DNA from: Nitrosopumilus sp. K4
Lineage (GTDB): Archaea > Thermoproteota > Nitrososphaeria > Nitrososphaerales > Nitrosopumilaceae
Direction of reading: 5' to 3'
Length of the DNA: 64,000 nt
Assembly: GCF_018128925.1 (NCBI RefSeq)
Contig: NZ_CP067007.1
Location: forward strand, 1,094,164 to 1,158,163
Position 1 is the stretch's first letter; each line of letters starts with the position of its first letter. The position numbers and the translations under genes are program-made. Under the pieces are notes generated by a model that was not told where the DNA came from, ran no database searches, and saw only the letters and a program-made list of their open reading frames with translations. Shown one piece after another: positions 1-6,034 of the stretch.

Positions 1-1
1 T

Positions 2-244
2 CAACTACGAGGAGAGTTAGAATTCAAAGACATTGAAGGATACCTAATAAAGAAATCCACAGTATCACAATTAGCAGTAGATAACGTAGTAGAAATCACA
101 GGCGGTCCATTTAAGGGAATGAAAGCCACAATCACCAGAATTGATGCAGAAAAAGAAGAAGCAACAGTTGTTCTTTTGGATGCATCATACCAATTGCCAG
201 TCACAGTAGATGCAAACTATCTCAAACTATCAACTGAGGCTTAG
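2..244 (+). CDS. spt5: Transcription elongation factor Spt5/NusG, C-terminal part (truncated by window edge)
   Basis: The frame enters from the left edge and stops at 242-244, giving about 80 residues. It contains a KOW motif with the core VVEITGGPFKGMKATI followed by short beta strands, as in the C-terminal half of archaeal Spt5, which with Spt4 clamps RNA polymerase for processive elongation. The uL11 gene starts 35 bp further on, the conserved archaeal nusG-rplK neighbourhood, so the identification is firm. The NGN domain must lie outside the window. Confidence 0.9.
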   Translation, partial: QLRGELEFKDIEGYLIKKSTVSQLAVDNVVEITGGPFKGMKATITRIDAEKEEATVVLLDASYQLPVTVDANYLKLSTEA

Positions 245-279
245 GAAGGATTAAATTTTTCATATAGAGACGAATCAAC

Positions 280-759
280 ATGGGAGAACAAAAAATTTCA
301 TCATTGGTAACAGGAGGAGCAGCATCTGCAGGTCCACCTTTGGGTCCAGCACTAGGTCCTCTTGGCGTCAACATCATGGAAGTAATCAACGCAATCAATG
401 ACAAGACAAAAGACTTTGAGGGAATGAAAGTTCCAGTTACAGTAATTGTAGATAGCGATACCAAGAAATATGAAATCGAGATTGGTATCCCATCAGCTGC
501 TGCACTAATCATGAAGGAGGCTGGAATCCAGAAAGGCTCTGGCGCTTCCGGTACAGAGTGGGCAGGAGATGTATCAATGGATGCAATAGTCAAAGTAGCA
601 AACACCAAACTAGAAAAATCATATGCAACATCACTAAAGTCAGTTGCAAAGACAATCATTGGAACCTGTCTTGCACTTGGAGTCAAAGTAGAAGGAAAGA
701 CTCCAAAAGAGATCACTGCCGAGGTAAACGAAGGCAAGTGGGACGAAAAATTCCAATAG
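280..759 (+). CDS. rpl11: Large ribosomal subunit protein uL11
   Basis: The 159-residue product opens with MGEQKISSLVTGG and the glycine/proline-rich segment GPPLGPALGPLGVNI, the hallmark of uL11, the protein that shapes the GTPase-associated centre at the stalk base. The C-terminal rRNA-binding half (ALGVKVEGKTPKEIT) is present and the length is normal for archaea. It follows spt5 directly. In most archaea uL1 and uL10 come next; here they begin 5.3 kb downstream, so the operon has been opened by an insertion or rearrangement. Confidence 0.97.
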   Translation: MGEQKISSLVTGGAASAGPPLGPALGPLGVNIMEVINAINDKTKDFEGMKVPVTVIVDSDTKKYEIEIGIPSAAALIMKEAGIQKGSGASGTEWAGDVSMDAIVKVANTKLEKSYATSLKSVAKTIIGTCLALGVKVEGKTPKEITAEVNEGKWDEKFQ

Positions 760-787
760 AATTTTCAATCTTTTCTCAATTTTATAA

Positions 788-1276
788 CTACTCTACAATG
801 GTTATGATTCCCTTCATGTCAGGATGAATGGAACAATAGTAATCAAAAGTACCAGTTTGGTTTGCCAAAAAAATTATCGAGTCAGACTGGAAATAGCTCA
901 GATCTTTTGTGTGTACATTGAATGCATCGATGTTTAGATTGTGTTTGGAGAGTTTGTTTGGTAAATTTTTCTCCTCATTGATAAGATGAATCTGGACAAG
1001 GTTTCCTTTAGCTGCAGTAAGTTCAGGAGACAGGCCTTCAGAGAACGGAAGAGACTTTCCTCCCCTGGTAGTTTGATAGTGATAATTCCCTTGAGATGAT
1101 TTTACTGCCTTTAGAGATATGTTAGTAGATGGTGCAAACACAAGCCCCTCTGAATTGACGGGACTAAATGATTTTAACGCAAAAAAGCCTATCAAGACAA
1201 AGACACAAAACACCACACCAATAGAAATAACATTTCCTTTAGAATATTTGGAAGTTTTTTTGCGTTTTTTGTTCAC
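788..1276 (-). CDS. Membrane-anchored cupredoxin (plastocyanin-like)
   Basis: A short basic N-terminus is followed by one transmembrane helix and an extracytoplasmic cupredoxin domain. Counted from the longer ATG at 1291 (167 residues), the helix spans about 21-41 and the type-1 copper ligands are a histidine in KHNLN (117) and Cys153, His156 and Met159 in CSIHPDM near the end. Such small blue-copper proteins are proposed electron carriers in ammonia-oxidising archaea. I prefer the GTG at 1276 (162 residues) because the palindrome at 1312-1324 and its TATA box then have the same spacing as in neighbouring genes; the ATG at 1291 would lie upstream of the expected transcript start. Confidence 0.85.
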   Translation of the reverse strand: MNKKRKKTSKYSKGNVISIGVVFCVFVLIGFFALKSFSPVNSEGLVFAPSTNISLKAVKSSQGNYHYQTTRGGKSLPFSEGLSPELTAAKGNLVQIHLINEEKNLPNKLSKHNLNIDAFNVHTKDLSYFQSDSIIFLANQTGTFDYYCSIHPDMKGIITIVE

Positions 1277-1311
1277 GTAAAAAAAATGCATTTAGTGGAT
1301 ATATAGAATAA

Positions 1312-1324
1312 TTAACATTGTTAA
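1312..1324. promoter_or_regulatory. Palindrome TTAACATTGTTAA, site 1
   Basis: Near-perfect palindrome between the divergent cupredoxin and C2H2 genes. It ends 36 bp before the C2H2 ATG (1360) and 36 bp before the GTG at 1276 of the cupredoxin. On the minus strand a TATA box (CTATATAT, 1306-1299) follows six bases later. The position just upstream of TATA suggests an activator or overlapping regulator site. Confidence 0.75.
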
Positions 1325-1359
1325 GGTACTTCTAATACAAGTAATTTCCAAGTACAATC

Positions 1360-1515
1360 ATGGCATTTTCCAAAACATGTCCAGTTTGCAAGCAGGACTT
1401 TTCCTCACTTTTAGATTATACGTTACACATCAAGGATAGCCACAGCAAAGCACATCCTGAAGAATTTGTAAGCAATAAAGAAGAGATCAAGTGGTCATTT
1501 CGCCAACAAGATTAA
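1360..1515 (+). CDS. C2H2 zinc-finger microprotein
   Basis: The 51-residue product has a single zinc finger: Cys7-x2-Cys10-x12-His23-x4-His28, followed by an acidic/basic tail. It is too short to be anything but one finger plus a tail, and its target (DNA, RNA or protein) cannot be told from sequence. The ATG lies 36 bp after the palindrome, with a TATA-like TTCTAATACA at 1330-1339, so the transcript is probably leaderless. A very similar arrangement is seen for the C2H2 gene at 3142. Confidence 0.75.
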   Translation: MAFSKTCPVCKQDFSSLLDYTLHIKDSHSKAHPEEFVSNKEEIKWSFRQQD

Positions 1516-1516
1516 G

Positions 1517-1681
1517 TTACTGGGTCTTTCGCAGAATAAACTGCATTAGAGCTTCTCTTTGATATTCAATTCCATGTTCATCTTCGGTGTGTTTGCCAAA
1601 ATCTTGAATGACTTGGTCAACTTCACCTTCTGCTTCAAAGTCACACTCAAAACCATAGTCATTGCAACGTAATTTTATCAA
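1517..1681 (-). CDS. DUF1059-family small protein
   Basis: The product has the DUF1059 pattern: a conserved LRCNDYGFECDFEAEG start with two cysteines seven apart, then a helix and a KHTEDEHGI histidine-rich stretch. The function of the family is unknown. Start choice is uncertain: TTG at 1681 gives 54 residues and matches the usual family N-terminus (first Cys at residue 6), whereas TTG at 1699 gives 60. The gene is tail-to-tail with the C2H2 gene (one base between stops) and has its own palindrome at 1721-1733. Confidence 0.7.
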   Translation of the reverse strand: MIKLRCNDYGFECDFEAEGEVDQVIQDFGKHTEDEHGIEYQREALMQFILRKTQ

Positions 1682-1720
1682 GTCTAATTTTTTTCCCAAA
1701 TTCCGGCTAATATAGTTCAG

Positions 1721-1733
1721 TTAACATTGTTAA
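1721..1733. promoter_or_regulatory. Palindrome TTAACATTGTTAA, site 2
   Basis: Same 13-mer as site 1, extended to GTTAACATTGTTAAC (1720-1734). It lies 40 bp upstream of the TTG at 1681 (22 bp from the TTG at 1699) of the DUF1059 gene. A TATA-like CTATATTA follows on the minus strand. Confidence 0.7.
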
Positions 1734-1757
1734 CTAAAGTTTCAGTGGCAATTCAAT

Positions 1758-1876
1758 TAATGCAGAAGCAAAGGAAATATGCCAAGCGTCTATTGGCAGA
1801 AAATGAAACCTAGGATGACTTGAAAACGTAAGATGTGTATCCATATTTCCTATTGGAGTAGATTGCTTCTGCATTA
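1758..1876. repeat. Imperfect long inverted repeat, possible structured RNA
   Basis: Arms TAATGCAGAAGCAA (1758-1771) and TTGCTTCTGCATTA (1863-1876) are perfectly complementary over 14 bp. A second matching pair, GGAAATATG (1773-1781) and CATATTTCC (1842-1850), nests inside, and a small GCCAA/TTGGC hairpin (1781-1797) sits in the loop. No reading frame of note crosses it. It could be a small RNA, a fossil of a small transposable element, or a processing signal; the sequence does not decide. Confidence 0.5.
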
Positions 1877-1910
1877 CGTAATCAGAGTATTTTTGGTATT
1901 TAGGAGAAAC

Positions 1911-1923
1911 TTAACAATGTTCA
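1911..1923. promoter_or_regulatory. Imperfect palindrome TTAACAATGTTCA, site 3
   Basis: One mismatch from the TTAACAATGTTAA consensus. Its last base is exactly 36 bp before the ATG at 1959, the spacing seen at sites 1 and 5, with a TATA-like TTTTATTAG between. Confidence 0.6.
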
Positions 1924-1958
1924 TTTAGTTTTATTAGAAATTCAACGGGTCTGATCTC

Positions 1959-2066
1959 ATGAAGAAGAAGAAAGAGGAGAAAGAAGATGAGAATCTTGCA
2001 GATAAAAAAAATGAAGACTGGTGGAGATTGGAGAAATCCCAGATAGGAAGGAGGAAATTTTCATAA
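1959..2066 (+). CDS. Small highly charged protein (35 aa), unknown
   Basis: The frame encodes 35 residues with a KKKKEEKEDE start and a tryptophan pair (EDWWRLEKS). No family is recognised. Support for its being real is indirect: the palindrome and TATA box are placed upstream of its ATG exactly as for the two C2H2 genes, and the next gene starts two bases after its stop, a typical coupled pair. It could instead be only a translated leader of that gene. Confidence 0.45.
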   Translation: MKKKKEEKEDENLADKKNEDWWRLEKSQIGRRKFS

Positions 2067-2068
2067 TC

Positions 2069-2257
2069 ATGACATTTACTTGTCACGGAGTTTGTGAATA
2101 TCATAAAACAAGGCGATTATCTACAAATGTAAAATATGAGAATGGGCAAAAACGCTGTACATTGTGTTCTGTTTTTTTAGAGACAGATAATCGTCATTGT
2201 CCATGTTGTGGCGTACGTCTTAGAACTAAATCAAGGAACAGAAAACATGCAGAGTAA
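2069..2257 (+). CDS. Zinc-ribbon microprotein (62 aa)
   Basis: The ATG at 2069 is preceded by AGGAGG (2048-2053 region), a good ribosome-binding site, and starts two bases after the preceding stop; the longer frame from 2021 has no such support. The product has Cys5 and Cys9 near the start and a zinc ribbon of Cys30-x2-Cys33 with Cys44-x2-Cys47, ending in a very basic tail (RTKSRNRKH) that would suit nucleic-acid binding. Function unknown; small ribbon proteins of this kind are abundant in the lineage. Confidence 0.7.
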   Translation: MTFTCHGVCEYHKTRRLSTNVKYENGQKRCTLCSVFLETDNRHCPCCGVRLRTKSRNRKHAE

Positions 2258-2262
2258 AACCA

Positions 2263-2275
2263 TTAACAATGTTAA
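2263..2275. promoter_or_regulatory. Palindrome TTAACAATGTTAA, site 4
   Basis: Perfect copy in the reverse orientation of sites 1 and 2. A TATA-like ATAAATA follows at about 2283-2289, predicting a transcript start near 2310 and a leader ahead of the membrane-protein gene at 2358. Confidence 0.7.
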
Positions 2276-2311
2276 GTACCGGATAAATACCAAATCAGAG
2301 AAGGAAAAAAG

Positions 2312-2365
2312 ATGAAACTGATGTGCTTTCAAGATTTAGAATCGGAGGTAAAACTTCATGTCTGA
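2312..2365 (+). CDS. Possible 17-codon leader peptide
   Basis: ATG at 2312 lies 37 bp after the palindrome, close to the 36-bp rule of the block. The frame codes for 17 residues and its TGA overlaps the ATG of the next gene, with GGAGG (2346-2350 region) serving that gene. Translational coupling is plausible, but a chance frame of this length is common, so this is weak. Confidence 0.25.
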   Translation: MKLMCFQDLESEVKLHV

Positions 2366-2726
2366 TATTGGCAGAGACATTCTAAGCTCCATGGATCTTT
2401 TCATTGAAAAGATTCAGCACCTTAAAGGAGTCATGCTGGGGGTTTCACTGTCTGCGCTTATTTTGGCACCCTTGGCAATAGGAATTTCAATTTACCTTAT
2501 CACCCACCCAAGATTCTATCATATAGTTGAAAACGAATACGAGTTTGCATCATTGCTCATAGTTCTTCTAACAGTGGTTTTGGTTACATCAGGTGTTTGG
2601 CTTGTTACAGGACTCCAGCAATTCAAATCCCTTAGCTCTTGGAATAAGAGGTATTACAACTACATCAAGAGAAAAGAAGATCTTGACAAAGACATTTCAT
2701 CAAAATTTCATCTAGACGAAGAATAG
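2358..2726 (+). CDS. Two-helix membrane protein, unknown
   Basis: The 122-residue product has an amphipathic N-terminus, two hydrophobic segments at about residues 25-48 and 64-86, and a charged C-terminal tail (KRKEDLDKDISSKFHLDEE) probably in the cytoplasm. I do not recognise a family. GGAGG stands about nine bases before the ATG, which marks a leadered transcript from the palindrome-bearing promoter at 2263. The 3' end overlaps the convergent winged-helix gene by 15 bp. Confidence 0.7.
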   Translation: MSDIGRDILSSMDLFIEKIQHLKGVMLGVSLSALILAPLAIGISIYLITHPRFYHIVENEYEFASLLIVLLTVVLVTSGVWLVTGLQQFKSLSSWNKRYYNYIKRKEDLDKDISSKFHLDEE

Positions 2727-3044
2727 ACATCCAAGATTTAGCGAAGGTCCTCGTTTTCCATCACGTGGGAATAGTTTTTCATATGGCTCCAGTATCTCAT
2801 GGCAGAAATCCATTCCTTTGTTTGTAACCTTGAAGATAGTAATTGTTCTTTTTCCATCTATTTTCTCTATTCTCTGGATCATTTCATTTTCTTCTAGGTT
2901 ATCTAAGATAGCTTTGTGTTTTGATATGTTTAATCCACAAAAACTAAACAAGGCAGTCTGGTTAAGTTCACCGTATTCAGAAAGAGTAAGAATAATGTCT
3001 TTTATGATATAGATTCTATCTCTATATTTTTTGGAAACTGCCAA
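2712..3044 (-). CDS. Winged-helix DNA-binding protein
   Basis: The 110-residue product reads as an archaeal winged helix: an RDRIYIIKDIILTL helix, a second helix with GELNQTALFSFCGLN, a recognition helix (KHKAILDNLEENEMI) and a wing (GKRTITIFKVTNKGMDF). It is a plausible transcription factor. It lies at the centre of the five TTAACAwTGTTAA sites, which makes it the first candidate to bind them, an inference from position only. The start is a TTG at 3044. Confidence 0.75.
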   Translation of the reverse strand: MAVSKKYRDRIYIIKDIILTLSEYGELNQTALFSFCGLNISKHKAILDNLEENEMIQRIEKIDGKRTITIFKVTNKGMDFCHEILEPYEKLFPRDGKRGPSLNLGCLFFV

Positions 3045-3093
3045 TAATAATACTTGAAATTATGATATTTTACTATTATTACAGTTATGGGCA

Positions 3094-3106
3094 TTAACAA
3101 TGTTAA
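3094..3106. promoter_or_regulatory. Palindrome TTAACAATGTTAA, site 5
   Basis: Perfect copy between the divergent winged-helix gene (50 bp away) and the C2H2 gene, whose ATG at 3142 is 36 bp beyond the site. TTATAA at 3115-3120 is the matching TATA box. Confidence 0.75.
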
Positions 3107-3141
3107 GCAACTGCTTATAATCTGAAATTGCTTAGGGATGT

Positions 3142-3315
3142 ATGAAAGCAAGGCTATCAATAAAGAAGAGCTTGACAAAGAACATCTTCAAAAAAGAACA
3201 AGAATTTTCAAACAAATGCAAAATTTGCGACATGGAGTTTCCAAATCCAGAGAGAACAAAAAAGCATATGATAAAGGCTCATTCAAAACCAAAACGCGAA
3301 AAGCAGGTGAGATAG
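3142..3315 (+). CDS. C2H2 zinc-finger microprotein (57 aa)
   Basis: This frame encodes a basic 57-residue protein with one finger: Cys26-x2-Cys29-x12-His42-x4-His47 (CKICD ... KHMIKAH) flanked by lysine-rich ends. A longer overlapping frame (3138-3350) in another phase has no recognisable feature, so I regard it as the shadow. The ATG is 36 bp after palindrome site 5 with TTATAA at -27 to -22, indicating leaderless translation. The stop is three bases before the Lrp-type gene, whose ribosome-binding GGTGA lies inside the end of this one. Confidence 0.75.
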   Translation: MKARLSIKKSLTKNIFKKEQEFSNKCKICDMEFPNPERTKKHMIKAHSKPKREKQVR

Positions 3316-3318
3316 CAT

Positions 3319-3876
3319 ATGGCCAAAGCTTATGTCATGATGTGCTGTGACGTAGGTTCTGAAAGCGAGGTAATTTCATCACTAAAGAAAATCAAGGGCA
3401 TACGAGATGCTCACGGAACATTGGGTCTGTACGACATTGTTGCCCAAATTGAATCACCATCTGAGGAAGAAATTCAAAAAACAGTCACGGGAGTTATCCG
3501 TAAAATGCCCAAAATACACACAACAATGACCCTAACACGCTCAGAATCAGGGGAATTGTTTGAGGCATCTGAGAAATTCATAGGAAGCATGCTTGGACAA
3601 AACAGTGCAAAGGCCTATGTTGTAATGTACTGTGAGAAAGGCCAGGAATACTCCACACTAAAAAACCTCAGTCACATTCCAGAAGTAAAAGAAGCAGATG
3701 TTGTTTTCGGATATTATGATGTAATATGTAAGGTAGAGACCCAAGATGAAAAAACATTAGACCATGTAATTACCAAGGCAATCAGAACTTTGCCCAACAT
3801 CAGAACAAGTATGACGCTAAATGTAATCCAAGAGCAAGAAAAGCATCTAGTAAACGATACTGCAAAAACAACCTAG
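3319..3876 (+). CDS. Tandem Lrp/AsnC ligand-binding (RAM) domain protein without HTH
   Basis: The 185-residue product consists of two copies of the AsnC-type RAM fold: residues about 1-75 (KAYVMMCCDVGSESEV, GLYDIVAQIE) and about 93-170 (KAYVVMYCEKGQEYS, GYYDVICKVE). There is no DNA-binding helix-turn-helix, so it may sense an amino acid or small ligand and act on a partner, for instance the complete Lrp protein at 5405-5866. It is probably co-transcribed with the C2H2 gene just upstream. Its stop overlaps the stop of the convergent RHH gene by four bases. Confidence 0.85.
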   Translation: MAKAYVMMCCDVGSESEVISSLKKIKGIRDAHGTLGLYDIVAQIESPSEEEIQKTVTGVIRKMPKIHTTMTLTRSESGELFEASEKFIGSMLGQNSAKAYVVMYCEKGQEYSTLKNLSHIPEVKEADVVFGYYDVICKVETQDEKTLDHVITKAIRTLPNIRTSMTLNVIQEQEKHLVNDTAKTT

Positions 3877-4529
3877 TCTAAGAAAAGCTTGTGAGGACTC
3901 TCTTTTGTAACATGGAACTTGTACAGTTCATTTTCTTTTAGAATGTAAAACGGATCATGCATCAAAAACAGCTCCATTGCATCCTTGACTGAAGAAGACA
4001 TTACGTCTTCGGCTTTGTAAGGACAGAAGAATATTCCAGGAAGTGGATCCTTGTCATATGCCCGCTCTATCTTTAGTGCATCATCAATTGATGAGGATGC
4101 AACATCAGCCAAGACAAAATCAATTGCAAACAACGGTTTCTGTTTTGATGCTTTGGCAATTTTTTCACCTATCTGGGTACAATACTTTATTGGGTTTTTT
4201 TCAGGTGCAAAAGGCAGTACGGTTCCATCAAACCATCCAAGTTTTGGTAGTGACTTTTTAGAAACATGATCAGGTGAAGAACAAAATGCTCTGAACCATC
4301 CTTGTTCCTGTGCAATCTTGTCAACTGACTTTAGCAGGTTGACTACTGCCTTGTCATCATCATAAATCAAGAGAATGTGTTTTTTTGGAATTTGTGATTT
4401 TTGCAATAGCCACTTGTCAATTGCGTCTTTGACAATAGAGTTGATTGACACCCCCATATCATCGGCAATCTTTGTCAGATCAGAATGTTCCTTTTCATCA
4501 ATGTCTCTGATGTGTAGATCTTTTCCCAC
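3873..4529 (-). CDS. Ribbon-helix-helix DNA-binding protein with uncharacterised C-terminal domain (paralogue 1)
   Basis: The first ~45 of 218 residues (LHIRDIDEKEHSDLTKIAD, MGVSINSIVKDAIDKWL) form a ribbon-helix-helix DNA-binding unit of the CopG/Arc class. The remaining ~170 residues are an alpha/beta domain with the landmarks KKHILLIYDDDKA, GWFRAFCSSP, LGWFDGT and a KLF end, which I cannot assign; it resembles a signal-sensing domain. A paralogue with the same layout lies at 26978-27637. The GTG start at 4529 is about 27 bp after a TATA box (4560-4551) and 35 bp from palindrome GGTACCGCGGTACC. Confidence 0.75.
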   Translation of the reverse strand: MGKDLHIRDIDEKEHSDLTKIADDMGVSINSIVKDAIDKWLLQKSQIPKKHILLIYDDDKAVVNLLKSVDKIAQEQGWFRAFCSSPDHVSKKSLPKLGWFDGTVLPFAPEKNPIKYCTQIGEKIAKASKQKPLFAIDFVLADVASSSIDDALKIERAYDKDPLPGIFFCPYKAEDVMSSSVKDAMELFLMHDPFYILKENELYKFHVTKESPHKLFLD

Positions 4530-4563
4530 AAGTACATTGAACGTGCCTAGTATATAATCTAAT

Positions 4564-4577
4564 GGTACCGCGGTACC
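4564..4577. promoter_or_regulatory. Perfect palindrome GGTACCGCGGTACC
   Basis: A 14-bp perfect palindrome in the divergent promoter between the RHH gene and the small ORF at 4620. Its near edge is 35 bp from the RHH start, immediately upstream of that gene's TATA box. Confidence 0.8.
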
Positions 4578-4599
4578 GTTTTACTAATACTTATATTAT

Positions 4600-4613
4600 G
4601 GTACCATGGTACC
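4600..4613. promoter_or_regulatory. Perfect palindrome GGTACCATGGTACC
   Basis: A second 14-bp palindrome, centre 36 bp from the first. It lies between the TATA box ACTTATATT (4589-4597) and the ATG at 4620, where binding would block transcription start. The pair looks like an operator for the RHH protein. Confidence 0.8.
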
Positions 4614-4619
4614 ACTTCT

Positions 4620-4775
4620 ATGAACACAGCCCTACCAGGTAAAAAAATCATAGAATGGAAGTCGGCATTTTATTCGATGGAAGATTCTCAAAACAAGGAT
4701 GCAAGAATTCTTGCCAGTCTGATAACTGGCCTTAGTGCAGAAATCAGAGCAAGACAGCATCTAGGAGTAGCATGA
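4620..4775 (+). CDS. Small helical protein (51 aa), unknown
   Basis: The frame encodes 51 residues, MNTALPGKKIIEWKSAFYS followed by an amphipathic helix (DARILASLITGLSAEIRARQ). No family is recognised. The ATG is 26-30 bp downstream of a TATA box and the OsmC gene follows within 11 bp, so the pair forms an operon whose promoter carries the two GGTACC palindromes. Confidence 0.6.
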   Translation: MNTALPGKKIIEWKSAFYSMEDSQNKDARILASLITGLSAEIRARQHLGVA

Positions 4776-4785
4776 GGTGAAAAAG

Positions 4786-5349
4786 ATGGCACAAGTTACA
4801 GAAAAAATCGTAAACGGGGTAAATGTCACAGGTCTTTTTGAAACAATAGAGACAATCAAGGAAAAGCCAGAGGTTGGAAAATACAATTTCCGTGCAACAA
4901 ACAAGTGGATTGGCGGGACAGAAAACCACACTACTGTAAATGATTTCTACGGTGCATGTAAGACATTTTCAAGGAAAAAACCGCATGTCTTTGTAAAAGA
5001 CGAGCCAGAATCATTGCTGGGAACAGACAAAGGTGCAAACCCAGTGGAATACCTCCTAGCAGGACTGGCAGGATGTGTGACAACTAGCATAGTGTGCCAT
5101 GCTGCTGCAAAAGGAATCAAGATTCACTCCATAGAGTCAAAACTTGAAGGAGACATTGATCTTCAAGGACTGTTTCAAATAGATGAAAATGTCAACCCAG
5201 GATACAGGGGCATAAACATCTCCTTTAAGATCAAGGCAGATGCAACAGAGAAAGAACTTGAGGAACTAGTCGAGATTGCAAAAAAAGTCTCACCAGTTGC
5301 AAACACAATTTCAAGACCCACTCCAATTAACATGTCACTTGAAAAATAA
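4786..5349 (+). CDS. OsmC family protein
   Basis: The 187-residue product has the OsmC core: GTDKGANPVEYLLAGLAGCVTTS around residue 90-110 with the reactive-type cysteine in AGCV, a second cysteine in IVCHAAAKGIKI, and the C-terminal AKKVSPVANTI. OsmC/Ohr proteins reduce organic hydroperoxides, though here a longer N-terminal extension and the second cysteine context are not those of classic Ohr. Start ATG 4786 is preceded by GAGGTGA; the GTG at 4777 is part of that site. It is probably controlled together with the small gene upstream. Confidence 0.85.
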   Translation: MAQVTEKIVNGVNVTGLFETIETIKEKPEVGKYNFRATNKWIGGTENHTTVNDFYGACKTFSRKKPHVFVKDEPESLLGTDKGANPVEYLLAGLAGCVTTSIVCHAAAKGIKIHSIESKLEGDIDLQGLFQIDENVNPGYRGINISFKIKADATEKELEELVEIAKKVSPVANTISRPTPINMSLEK

Positions 5350-5404
5350 ATGACATGCTAGGGGTTTGGCAGACACCATAAAGGCATTTCTGCCAAAAAA
5401 TCCC

Positions 5405-5866
5405 TTATTGTTTTTTGGTCAGATATACGGGGTCTTTGTCGGTTCTTTGCAATTCGACAAAGGTCTCTGTATTTTGGATTCCTTCAATTTTTCCAATCTT
5501 TTCAATTACAATTTCATGCAAAGTCTCCAGATTCTCAGTGAATATCTTTATCATCATATCAAATCTTCCAGTGACCTCAGATATTGAAACTACCTCAGGA
5601 GTATCCATGAGTTTTTTGTAGATTACCTCTTTTGACTTTGGATCACGGTTTATTCCAACTGAGGCCTTTACAGTAATGCCCAACAAAGAATCATCAATCA
5701 CAATGGTGAATTTTTTGATAAGCTTCTTTTTCATCAGTCTCTTGATTCTGCTATACAGAACAGATGCGTTGATTCCCAGTTTTTTTGACAGGGTAGGGAC
5801 AGAAATTGAGCCGTCTTTTGTCAATTCAAAAAGTAATTTCATATCCAAATCATCAAAACGATGCAA
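5405..5866 (-). CDS. Lrp/AsnC family transcriptional regulator
   Basis: The 153-residue product is a complete Lrp: helix-turn-helix at residues about 8-50 (MKLLFELTKDGSISVPTLS, LGINASVLYSRIKRLMKKKLI) and a RAM ligand domain (VGINRDPKSKEVIYKKLM, VTGRFDMMIKIF). It likely binds DNA as dimers or octamers in response to amino acids. It stands alone with its promoter facing uL1, about 170 bp away. The helix-turn-helix-less RAM proteins at 3319, 16490 and 16736 could be its partners. Confidence 0.9.
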   Translation of the reverse strand: MHRFDDLDMKLLFELTKDGSISVPTLSKKLGINASVLYSRIKRLMKKKLIKKFTIVIDDSLLGITVKASVGINRDPKSKEVIYKKLMDTPEVVSISEVTGRFDMMIKIFTENLETLHEIVIEKIGKIEGIQNTETFVELQRTDKDPVYLTKKQ

Positions 5867-6034
5867 TGCGATGAAAAATCATGTCTGCGATTTAATAAAT
5901 GTAGATTTAGACCAAAAATAGGCAGGGAATTATAAAAATTTGCATCAAAACATGTAATTTTTTAAAATTAAATCAAAATCACAGTCGTCGATCTCTAAAC
6001 GATTTTAAGTAGGCTTTCTCGAAAATTGTTCGTA

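Noticed and set aside
3138-3350. A 70-codon frame overlapping the C2H2 gene at 3142
   Set aside because: It runs past the Lrp-type start and has no feature, while the other phase encodes a clear C2H2 finger with promoter spacing that matches its neighbours.
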